Source: CAYZYK01 sp964482615
GTDB taxonomy: Bacteria; Patescibacteriota; Minisyncoccia; Minisyncoccales; CAYZYK01
Direction: 5' to 3'
Assembly (NCBI GenBank): GCA_964482615.1
Contig: CAYZYK010000013.1
Coordinates: forward strand, 1-20,682
Length of the DNA stretch: 20,682 nt
Shown here: positions 14,289 through 20,682 of the stretch, in pieces
Layout of the letters: each line of letters starts with the position of its first letter
How positions within the stretch are numbered: position 1 is the first letter of the stretch
Made by a program: the position numbers and the translations under genes
Notes under the pieces: generated by a model
The model's input: only the letters and a program-made list of their open reading frames with translations
What the model was told of the DNA's origin: nothing
Database searches by the model: none

Positions 14289-15068
14289 ATGAAAAACCCT
14301 AAAGTCACAATTTTAATGTCTGTTTACAACGGTGAAAAATTTCTAAAAGAAACTCTTGAAAGCATTTTAAGTCAAACTTTTTCTAATTTTGAGTTTATTA
14401 TTATAGATGACGCTTCAACAGACAAAACAGCCAGCATTCTTAAAGAGTATACGAAAAAAGACAATCGCATAAGAATAATCAAAAACAAAAAAAATATCGG
14501 TTTAACAAGATCTCTTAACAAAGGAATTAAATCCTCTCAAGGGAAATACATTGCCCGAATAGACGCTGGTGATATTGCTCTACCCGTCCGAATAGAAAAA
14601 CAAATAAAATTTATGAAAGACAACAAAGAAATAGGCCTTTTAGGAACAAATTACTTTGAAGTCAATAAAAAGGGGAAAATAATAAGGGAAATATCCTTGC
14701 CTACAAACAATAAAAATATTAAGAAAGAACTAATTAAGAAAAATCCTTTTGCTCATCCGACTGTTTTAATAAGAAAATTAGTACTAAATAAAACTGGCCT
14801 TTATGATGAAAAATTAAAACTATCTCAAGATTACGAGCTATGGTTTCGAATATCGCAAGTCAGCAATCTAGCCAATTTACCAGAACCTCTTACAAAAGTG
14901 AGAAAAACCAAAAAAAGTTTATCTTTCCAAAAAAGAAAAGAACAAGCGAAAACTGGTATAGAAATAAGAAAAAAAATATTACGGGAGGGAAACTATCCTT
15001 TTTGGTGTTGGATATACGTTTTAAAAAAATATATTCTCTCTAAAATACCAAAATTTTTATCTCATTAA
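14289..15068 (+). CDS. Glycosyltransferase family 2 (GT-A fold)
   Basis: The product has 259 residues. KVTILMSVYNGEKFLKETLE opens the nucleotide-binding domain, followed by FIIIDDASTDKT and NIGLTRSLNKGIKSSQGKYI. The metal-binding position reads RIDAGD (Asp92-Ala-Gly-Asp95) where many relatives have RxDADD, so the third residue of the loop is Gly. KLSQDYELWFRI supplies the acceptor-side acidic block. There is no transmembrane segment, so it is likely a peripheral cytosolic inverting enzyme adding one sugar to the lipid-linked unit. It starts 4 bases after the amidotransferase gene. The sugar and linkage cannot be predicted. The Asp to Gly change is also seen in other GT2 groups and does not by itself suggest inactivity. 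Confidence 0.92.
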   Translation: MKNPKVTILMSVYNGEKFLKETLESILSQTFSNFEFIIIDDASTDKTASILKEYTKKDNRIRIIKNKKNIGLTRSLNKGIKSSQGKYIARIDAGDIALPVRIEKQIKFMKDNKEIGLLGTNYFEVNKKGKIIREISLPTNNKNIKKELIKKNPFAHPTVLIRKLVLNKTGLYDEKLKLSQDYELWFRISQVSNLANLPEPLTKVRKTKKSLSFQKRKEQAKTGIEIRKKILREGNYPFWCWIYVLKKYILSKIPKFLSH

Positions 15069-15070
15069 TT

Positions 15071-16486
15071 ATGACAGCTAATATAATAGAATTTATCTTA
15101 TTTTCTCTTCCTTTTCTTTACCTTTTTGGAAGACGCAATAAACACACCAAAGGGGAACTTTTTGTCTTTAGTCTCTTAATCCTGTCATTCAGTTCAAGAC
15201 CCTTCCTTAAAATAATTTATGAAATCCCTCCCGTAAAGAATCCGGGGTCCATTGCTTTGAGAACTCAGGCCATAATTTTCGGAATTATTTTTCTGATTTT
15301 ATTCTTTTTTCTTTATAAAAATCTTTTTTTGAAGCATCGGTTCAAAACAGTAAATCTTTTCCTTTATGAAAGAATTATAATCCTGTTAGCATTTTTTAAC
15401 TTAATATGGCTGGTCGTAGGAGTTTTAATGAAAAATGATCCTGGATATATAGTTTCTGACACTTATAAATTCTTTATATTCCCGGTTGTGTACTTTTCCA
15501 TCATTAAGATAATAAAAAATGAAAATATAAAAAACGTACTTAACACCTTCTATCGAATAGTAATTATTGTTCTAATTGTTAGTTTGGGAGAGCAAATTTT
15601 CCAGCTTTTCAGCCCCGGTTTTTTAGAGGTTGGAACAGCGGGGGCAACCACTGTGCTACCAATCTCTCTTCTGTTTTTCTTCTCAACAGAAAATAAAAAT
15701 ATTTTTTGGAACTTTCCTAAAAATAAAACTTTGTTTCTATTAATTCTAGCTTTGTCAAGCATTATATTTTCTTTAAGCCGTGGTGAATGGGTAGCAGCTT
15801 CAGTTGGTCTCACAGTAGCATTCATTTTTATAGTATTTAAGAAAATGTTATTTTTTTTAATTAAATCTTTACCACTAATTTTTATTACTGTAATAGTGAT
15901 TCTTCTTCTCTCCACATTCACAATTGAACCAGTTGATAAAATAACTAATCAATTAAAAGCAAAATTTATAGCAACAAAAGCTGACGTTGAAAGCACAATG
16001 GATGTTTTGTCTTCAAAAAAACAAGCTACTCTTTCTTTTGATGTCAAAATTGCTGAAGGAATTGACTCTTTAAGTCATATGAAAGAAAGAGGATCTTTTC
16101 TAAATTACATAATTGGAATGGGAAATGGAGCTCAGTATAAAATTCAAACAACAAAAAGCACAAGATATATAAGCTCTAAAGGAGAGTATTTTAAACACCA
16201 AATCCATAACATTTTTGTTGCTATATTTTTCAGGAGAGGAATATTAGGATTGAGTTTTGTTCTTCTCTTATTTTCTGTTATGATGTTAACATATTTTAAG
16301 GCCTGGTCTTACTGTAAAGATCAGAGAAGAATTATTTTCGGAGCAACATTAATCACTTTTCTTATGATTTTAGTAAAACAATTAAGCGTTTATAGTTTTT
16401 TCTTTAACATCTACTTTATAATTTTCTTGGGCTTAATAGGGGTTCTTTTAAGAAGCTCTCCTCAACAATATGAAAATAGCAATTAA
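15071..16486 (+). CDS. O-antigen polymerase/ligase-type membrane protein (Wzy/WaaL family)
   Basis: The product has 471 residues with about ten or more membrane helices, for example IIEFILFSLPFLYLFG at the start and IIFGIIFLILFFFLYKNLF. The Wzy_C hallmarks are present: SLSRGEWVAAS (near residue 237) at the start of a helix, a long predicted outside loop of ~80-90 residues after LLSTFTIEP, and HNIFVAIFFRRGILGLSF (near residue 378) with the conserved His-Asn and downstream Gly residues. Family members either polymerise repeat units or ligate glycan to lipid or protein on the outer face of the membrane; sequence does not separate these. It pairs naturally with the flippase at 7449. It starts 2 bases after the GT2 stop, and its end overlaps the next gene by 17 bases. 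Confidence 0.85.
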   Translation: MTANIIEFILFSLPFLYLFGRRNKHTKGELFVFSLLILSFSSRPFLKIIYEIPPVKNPGSIALRTQAIIFGIIFLILFFFLYKNLFLKHRFKTVNLFLYERIIILLAFFNLIWLVVGVLMKNDPGYIVSDTYKFFIFPVVYFSIIKIIKNENIKNVLNTFYRIVIIVLIVSLGEQIFQLFSPGFLEVGTAGATTVLPISLLFFFSTENKNIFWNFPKNKTLFLLILALSSIIFSLSRGEWVAASVGLTVAFIFIVFKKMLFFLIKSLPLIFITVIVILLLSTFTIEPVDKITNQLKAKFIATKADVESTMDVLSSKKQATLSFDVKIAEGIDSLSHMKERGSFLNYIIGMGNGAQYKIQTTKSTRYISSKGEYFKHQIHNIFVAIFFRRGILGLSFVLLLFSVMMLTYFKAWSYCKDQRRIIFGATLITFLMILVKQLSVYSFFFNIYFIIFLGLIGVLLRSSPQQYENSN

Positions 16487-17573
16487 CGCTTTACCAATTG
16501 GCATATCAGGCGGGAGGGATTATGCTATAATGATTGTAAAATACTTAACTAAAATTGATAAAGAAAATCAATATTTTGTTTTTGCCTCCCCTTCAGAAAT
16601 AAAAAAGTTTCACAAAGTAAGTAACCTTAAAATTATTAAGGGCGTATCTTCTCCTTCTTTTCTCCGCTTTTTATGGGAACAGCTGTGGCTTCCTTTTAAA
16701 TTAAAAAAACTAAACTGCGATGTTCTTTACACTCTCTCTTCTATAGATATATTCTTCTCTCCCTGTCCAACCGCTATGAAAATAGCGAACATGGTTCCCT
16801 TTTATGAAAAAATCTTAAAAAAAGAAAAAAGGTTCAGAAAATTAAAACTAATTGGCTTAAAATACCTAGCAAAATTATCTTCAAAAACAGTTCAAACTAT
16901 AATTACAATGTCAGAAACTGCCAAAAAGAACTTAATTAAAAACGGGCTAGATCAAGAGAAAATAAAAGCCATTCTTCACAGTGCTGACATTGAAAACCTT
17001 CAAAAAAAAGAATTTTCTTCTTTGCCTAACAAATTTATTTTTGCTGCAGGGCACATAATGCGATACAAAAACTACAAAGAGCTTATAGAGGGATATAAAA
17101 TATTATCAAAAAAAAGAAAAGAAATACCGCCGCTTTTAATCGCTGGTTTTCCTAAAGACAAAAAATATTTTAAAGAAATTAAATCATTGATAAACAATGA
17201 TTTAAAGAGCAAAGTAAGATTTCTTGGCTTAGTTCCTCGTTCTTCAATCGGAACTTTATATAAAAAATGTCAATTCTTCATCTTTCCTTCAACAGTTGAA
17301 ACCTGCCCTCGGACCCTGATTGAAGCTTTAAAACTTGGAACAGCAATTCTATCCCCTAATGTTTCTGTGATGCCTGAAATATGTCAAGATGCAGCTCTTT
17401 ATTTTAACCCCGAAAACCCAAACGACATTGCAGAAAAAATAAACCACTTTTTAAATAACAAAGGGTTAATTCAAAAAATGAAACAAAAATCAAAAAGAAG
17501 AGCAAAGTCATTCAACTGGAAAAAAACAACTAAAAAAACGTTAGAAATTTTAAAAGAAACTGCTAAAAAATGA
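16470..17573 (+). CDS. Glycosyltransferase family 4 (GT-B fold)
   Basis: The product has 367 residues. MKIAINALPIGISGGRDYAI opens the acceptor domain, with a glycine-rich substrate loop. The donor domain shows FIFAAGHIMRYKNYKELIEG, PLLIAGFPKDKKYF, VRFLGLVPRSSIGTLYKKC, then FPSTVETCPRTLIEALKLG, in which Glu277 and Glu285 make the EX7E motif. A late GTAILSPNVSVMPEI and DAALYFNPENP match mannosyltransferase-like GT4 relatives. It is a cytosolic retaining transferase acting on the lipid-linked unit; donor unknown. The ATG lies 17 bases inside the end of the membrane-protein gene, and the gene ends in an ATGA overlap with the next, indicating tight translational coupling. Confidence 0.92.
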   Translation: MKIAINALPIGISGGRDYAIMIVKYLTKIDKENQYFVFASPSEIKKFHKVSNLKIIKGVSSPSFLRFLWEQLWLPFKLKKLNCDVLYTLSSIDIFFSPCPTAMKIANMVPFYEKILKKEKRFRKLKLIGLKYLAKLSSKTVQTIITMSETAKKNLIKNGLDQEKIKAILHSADIENLQKKEFSSLPNKFIFAAGHIMRYKNYKELIEGYKILSKKRKEIPPLLIAGFPKDKKYFKEIKSLINNDLKSKVRFLGLVPRSSIGTLYKKCQFFIFPSTVETCPRTLIEALKLGTAILSPNVSVMPEICQDAALYFNPENPNDIAEKINHFLNNKGLIQKMKQKSKRRAKSFNWKKTTKKTLEILKETAKK

Positions 17574-18889
17574 ATAAAAAAAACATTTTACTCATTACAA
17601 TTGATTCCCTAAGAGCTGATGCAATAAAATGTATTAATCACAGCTCCAAAATTTCAACTCCGAATTTTGACGAGCTGGCCAAAAAAAGCGTTTTTTTCAC
17701 GAATGCAATTTCAGCTGGCTCATATACGACTACTTCTGTTCCCTCTATTCTAACAGGCGAATATCCAAGCTCGCTTCCTTTAATAAAGGGTAAGCTTTAT
17801 GGTCACCCAACCCCCGAAGGTAATTCTAAAATAGCTAAGATTTTAAAGAGGAAGGATTATAAAACTTCTGCTTTTCATTCTAACCCTCTCCTTTCAAGAA
17901 TCTTCGGTTACAAAGATGGCTTTGACAGCTTTTATGATGATTTATTCTTAAAAAGTTTTCCTTTGTCCGGCTCTTTAAAATGGTTTTTAAATAGGATAAG
18001 AAGACTTATCCGTCCTGTTCCCTATCTTCCCGCATCAAAATTAAATAAAAAAGCGATAAAATGGCTTAAAAAGACCTCTTCGCCCTGGTTTTTGTGGCTC
18101 CATTATATGGACCCTCACGGCCCCTATCAAATACACCAGGGGTTTCCCTTTTTAAACCGGATCAAAGCAGAGCGGGTATGGAGAAAAGCTCATAAAACTC
18201 CAGAAAAATTAACCCAAAGGGAAAAGGAACAACTTAAAGAGGGCTACCGGAAAGAAGTTGAATACACTGACAAACAAATTGGAAAATTATTAGATAAATT
18301 AAAAAAAGAAAACAAGTTAAAAGAAACTATAATAATTGTCACCGCAGATCACGGAGAAGGATTTGGAGACCATGGCTTTTACTCTCATCCTCATTATCTT
18401 TATGATGAGCTTTTAAGAGTGCCTCTCTTTGTATCCACTCCGGGAATTGAAAAGAAAATCGTCTCCTCCCCCGTTTCTCTGGTAAATTTGGTGCCAACTA
18501 TTTTAGAACTAGCTAATTTAAAATCAAATGAAAGTTTTGACGGAAAAAGCTTATCTCCCCTAATTAAAAAGGGAGATAAAAACTGCCTTCAAGAATATAT
18601 AATAAGCGAATCAGAATTTGATCCTTTCATAGGAACAATAAGAGGCAAGAAATGGAAATTTATTAAAAACGGAAAGGAAGATAAAGAAGAGTTATATAAT
18701 TTAAAGAAAGATCCAAGGGAAAAAAGAAATCTTTTAAAAGAAAACCCTGAAATTGCCAAAAAATTAAGGCAAAAATTAAAAGACCATGTGAATTCTTCTA
18801 GTCAGAAAAGAGAAAAAGACCAAAGTTCGGACCAAGAAATGAATCAAGAAATAAAAGACAAGCTAAGAAGCTTAGGTTACATTGATTAA
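17570..18889 (+). CDS. Sulfatase-fold (AlkP superfamily) hydrolase or transferase with Thr at the nucleophile position
   Basis: The product has 439 residues. NILLITIDSLRAD provides the first metal aspartate (Asp12); LHYMDPHGPY, TADHGEGFGDHG (Asp and His) and SHPHYLYDELLRVPL complete the sulfatase fold, and ELYNLKKDPREKRNLLKENP is the usual C-terminal block. The nucleophile region is SYTTTSVPSILTG. Aligned by LTG, the Cys/Ser-x-Pro-x-Arg needed for formylglycine maturation is replaced by Thr53-Thr-Thr-Ser-Val, so it should not be a formylglycine sulfatase. A Thr nucleophile is used by phosphoester-acting relatives, so phospho-group transfer or hydrolysis is more likely. There is no signal peptide or membrane helix, suggesting a cytosolic enzyme, which is odd if it acts on exported glycan. 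It starts in an ATGA overlap with the glycosyltransferase. Confidence 0.85.
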   Translation: MNKKNILLITIDSLRADAIKCINHSSKISTPNFDELAKKSVFFTNAISAGSYTTTSVPSILTGEYPSSLPLIKGKLYGHPTPEGNSKIAKILKRKDYKTSAFHSNPLLSRIFGYKDGFDSFYDDLFLKSFPLSGSLKWFLNRIRRLIRPVPYLPASKLNKKAIKWLKKTSSPWFLWLHYMDPHGPYQIHQGFPFLNRIKAERVWRKAHKTPEKLTQREKEQLKEGYRKEVEYTDKQIGKLLDKLKKENKLKETIIIVTADHGEGFGDHGFYSHPHYLYDELLRVPLFVSTPGIEKKIVSSPVSLVNLVPTILELANLKSNESFDGKSLSPLIKKGDKNCLQEYIISESEFDPFIGTIRGKKWKFIKNGKEDKEELYNLKKDPREKRNLLKENPEIAKKLRQKLKDHVNSSSQKREKDQSSDQEMNQEIKDKLRSLGYID

Positions 18890-18917
18890 ACCCTTCTTAT
18901 AAACTAATTAAACTATT

Positions 18918-20615
18918 ATGAAAAAAGATATTACAGTTTTAGGCATTCATGACGGCCACAATGCTGGAGCTTCTTTAATTAAAAACGGGGAATTAATCTT
19001 TGCTATTTCTGAAGAACGCATCAGAAACATCAAAAATTTCAGTGGTATTCCCGAACTAAGCATTAAAGAGGCCTTCAAGCAAACTGATATAAAACCAGAA
19101 GAGATAGACTTAATAGCTATTGCGGGTTTGATGAGAACTCACGCCCCCCTAAAAGAAGAACCATTTTATGTTAAGATTTACCGGAAAATAGTACCTTTTA
19201 TTCATGGAAAATGGTTCTCCAAGCTTTATGTTGCTATTCTCCATAAAATGAGAAAGATGAAAGAATTAAAAGCAATATTCAAAGAGTTGGGAATAGAAAA
19301 CAAAGAAATCATCTTCGTTGAGCATCATTTGTGCCATGCTGCTTGTGCTTTTTACCAAAGACCTTGGAATGACGAAACGTTAGTTTTAACCTTAGACGGG
19401 TCTGGAGATGGAGTTTCTTCAACTGTAAATAAAGGAAAAAGCTTTGGAATAGAAAGAATTGCTTGGAGCCCTACCTATGACAGTTTAGGAAATAATCTCT
19501 ACAGTGAAATTACAGGCTTTTTAGGTCTTAAAAGGTGGGAGCATGAATATAAAGTGATGGGCCTTGCCCCTTACGGCAAATCAGAGTATTGTATTGACCA
19601 GATAAAACAAATTATAAAAATTGACCCACAAAACCCATTGGAGTTTAAAAATACTTTCGGTACTTATACAAAAGATGTTTCTAAAAAATTAAAAAATATA
19701 TTATTTGAAAAAAGATTTGATAATATAGCCTCGGCTTGCCAGGAATACTTTGAAGATCTCTTAGTAAAATGGGTTAAAAACTCTATTAAAGAAACTGGTA
19801 TAAGAAAAGTAGCTTGTGCTGGAGGAATGTTTTTAAACGTTAAAGCAAATAAGAGATTAAGAGAGTTAAAAGAAGTTGAAGATATATTCTTTTATCCTGC
19901 CGCTGGCGACACCGGAGTTTGTGTTGGAGCTGCCCTTGAAGGATATTACAAATTATGCAAAAAAGAAACTATAAAACCTAAAAAGCATCCCTTAAAAGAT
20001 TTATACCTAGGAAGAGAGTTCAGTAATAATGAAATAAAAGAAGCAATTAAAAAGAAAAACCTAATTAGAAAATCAAAACACATAGAAGATATAGGCCAAA
20101 AAGTGGGCGGTTTACTATCAAAAGGTAAGATAATAGCAATTTTCCAAGGCAGAGATGAGTTCGGCCCAAGAGCTCTTGGGAACAGAAGTATTGCTGCGGA
20201 TCCAAGAAACTTAAAAGTTATCTCAAAACTTAATTTTGCAATAAAACAAAGAGATTTTTGGATGCCCTTTGCTACTTCTATCTTAGAGGAAGATTCAGAA
20301 AAATATCTAATCAATCCCAAACCAGCAAGGTATATGGTTGAAGCTTTTCAGACAAAGCAAGAAGCAGACGAAATAATAGCTGGCTTACACCAAGGAGACA
20401 GAACCTGCCGGCCCCAGACAGTAAATAATTGGAACCCTGTCTGGAAAAAAATAATAGAAACTTTCAAAGAAAAAACAGGGGTCTCAGGTGTTGTTAACAC
20501 CTCTTTCAATCTTCATGGCTCCCCTATTGTAGGTTCTCCCAAAATAGCCATAGACACTTTTTTAAACAGCGAATTAGATGGTTTAGCAATTGGTAACTGG
20601 TTAATTTTAAAATAA
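18918..20615 (+). CDS. Carbamoyltransferase (NodU/CmcH/TobZ family)
   Basis: The product has 565 residues, full length for the family. The N-terminal ASKHA-like domain begins VLGIHDGHNAGASLI and ISEERI; HHLCHAACAFY carries the conserved histidines (136, 137 and 140); LTLDGSGDGVSS, YKVMGLAPYGK, CAGGMFLNVKANKRL and AAGDTGVCVGAALEGYY follow. The C-terminal domain has GRDEFGPRALGNRSI, FWMPFATSILEE, GDRTCRPQTV, VVNTSFNLHGSPIV and DGLAIGNW. The family transfers carbamoyl from carbamoyl phosphate, via carbamoyl-adenylate, to a hydroxyl of a sugar or antibiotic. Here an O-carbamoylated sugar in the glycan is likely. The 28-base gap before it is the largest inside the operon and holds no clear promoter. 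Confidence 0.95.
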   Translation: MKKDITVLGIHDGHNAGASLIKNGELIFAISEERIRNIKNFSGIPELSIKEAFKQTDIKPEEIDLIAIAGLMRTHAPLKEEPFYVKIYRKIVPFIHGKWFSKLYVAILHKMRKMKELKAIFKELGIENKEIIFVEHHLCHAACAFYQRPWNDETLVLTLDGSGDGVSSTVNKGKSFGIERIAWSPTYDSLGNNLYSEITGFLGLKRWEHEYKVMGLAPYGKSEYCIDQIKQIIKIDPQNPLEFKNTFGTYTKDVSKKLKNILFEKRFDNIASACQEYFEDLLVKWVKNSIKETGIRKVACAGGMFLNVKANKRLRELKEVEDIFFYPAAGDTGVCVGAALEGYYKLCKKETIKPKKHPLKDLYLGREFSNNEIKEAIKKKNLIRKSKHIEDIGQKVGGLLSKGKIIAIFQGRDEFGPRALGNRSIAADPRNLKVISKLNFAIKQRDFWMPFATSILEEDSEKYLINPKPARYMVEAFQTKQEADEIIAGLHQGDRTCRPQTVNNWNPVWKKIIETFKEKTGVSGVVNTSFNLHGSPIVGSPKIAIDTFLNSELDGLAIGNWLILK

Positions 20616-20616
20616 T

Positions 20617-20682
20617 ATGAAATCAAAAGTTTCTATAATAACACCTACTTTAAATGCCGCGGGAACAATAGAAAACACCATA
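20617..20682 (+). CDS. Glycosyltransferase family 2, N-terminal fragment (3' end outside window)
   Basis: An ATG one base after the carbamoyltransferase stop opens a frame of 22 codons to the window edge. The peptide starts MKSKVSIITPTLNAAGTI, the typical first strand and substrate loop of GT2 glycosyltransferases (SIITPTxN). The spacing and the AATATG start context match the other genes, so the glycan operon continues beyond the window. The fragment is too short to say more. Confidence 0.7.
   Translation, partial: MKSKVSIITPTLNAAGTIENTI

Noticed and set aside
14562..14573. DAGD instead of DADD in the GT2 metal loop as evidence of an inactive enzyme
   Set aside because: Gly at this position occurs in other active GT2 groups, and all other motifs are intact.
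14840..15043. 67-codon plus-strand frame inside the GT2 gene
   Set aside because: It is out of frame with a well-supported glycosyltransferase and has low-complexity, Lys-rich sequence without motifs.
18890..18917. Internal promoter before the carbamoyltransferase (TATAAA at about 18899)
   Set aside because: No -35-like hexamer lies at 16-18 bases upstream; the match is what AT-rich DNA gives by chance.
1..20682. CRISPR array, tRNA/rRNA genes, IS ends or long direct repeats
   Set aside because: I saw none; nearly every base is in a well-supported coding frame and the only sizeable gap is 416-522.

Overview
The window is an AT-rich, very compact stretch carrying 19 complete and 2 edge-cut protein genes, all on the + strand. 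Together they form a cell-surface glycan (capsule, O-antigen or S-layer glycan type) locus. No RNA gene, insertion sequence, CRISPR array or origin is visible, and the longest non-coding stretch is the ~107-base gap at 416-522. The standard code with TGA as stop works throughout. Low GC, tiny gaps, near-absence of Shine-Dalgarno sequences, an excisionase-like HTH protein and a sigma70-type promoter point to an uncultivated bacterium of the Patescibacteria/CPR type. A DPANN-type archaeon is a real alternative, because the TATA-like leader and the AlkP-superfamily genes would also fit; the sequence alone does not settle it.

Layout: (1) 1-415 is the end of a sugar-1-phosphate nucleotidyltransferase, followed by a weak terminator-like hairpin. 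(2) 450-493 is a regulatory region with two overlapping promoter-like signals and an inverted repeat. (3) 523-801 is a small HTH protein heading the operon. (4) 808-2530 holds a sugar-nucleotide epimerase and a short UDP-glucose/GDP-mannose dehydrogenase-like protein lacking the C-terminal domain. (5) 2536-6477 is the most unusual part: a cysteine-free CysD-like PP-loop protein, an AlkP-superfamily phosphodiesterase/phosphomutase-like enzyme, an SQD1-type UDP-sulfoquinovose synthase with a fused N-terminal cysteine-rich domain, and a thioredoxin. (6) 6477-8969 has a second epimerase and a Wzx/MOP flippase. (7) 8979-12395 is a visibly lower-GC block of three methyltransferases and a glycosyltransferase. 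(8) 12398-20682 has an asparagine synthase-type amidotransferase, glycosyltransferases, a Wzy/O-antigen-ligase-type membrane protein, a sulfatase-fold enzyme with Thr at the nucleophile position, a carbamoyltransferase and the start of another glycosyltransferase.

How the genes may work together (inference): nucleotide sugars are made and epimerised in the cytosol, glycosyltransferases assemble a lipid-linked repeat unit, and methyl, carbamoyl and possibly amide groups decorate it. The flippase exports the unit and the polymerase/ligase extends or attaches it. Region 5 suggests that one sugar is sulfoquinovose, a 6-sulfonated glucose, with sulfate activation and redox functions encoded beside the synthase. 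Gaps from 801 onward are 0-28 bases or overlaps, so 523 to the window end could be one transcription unit.
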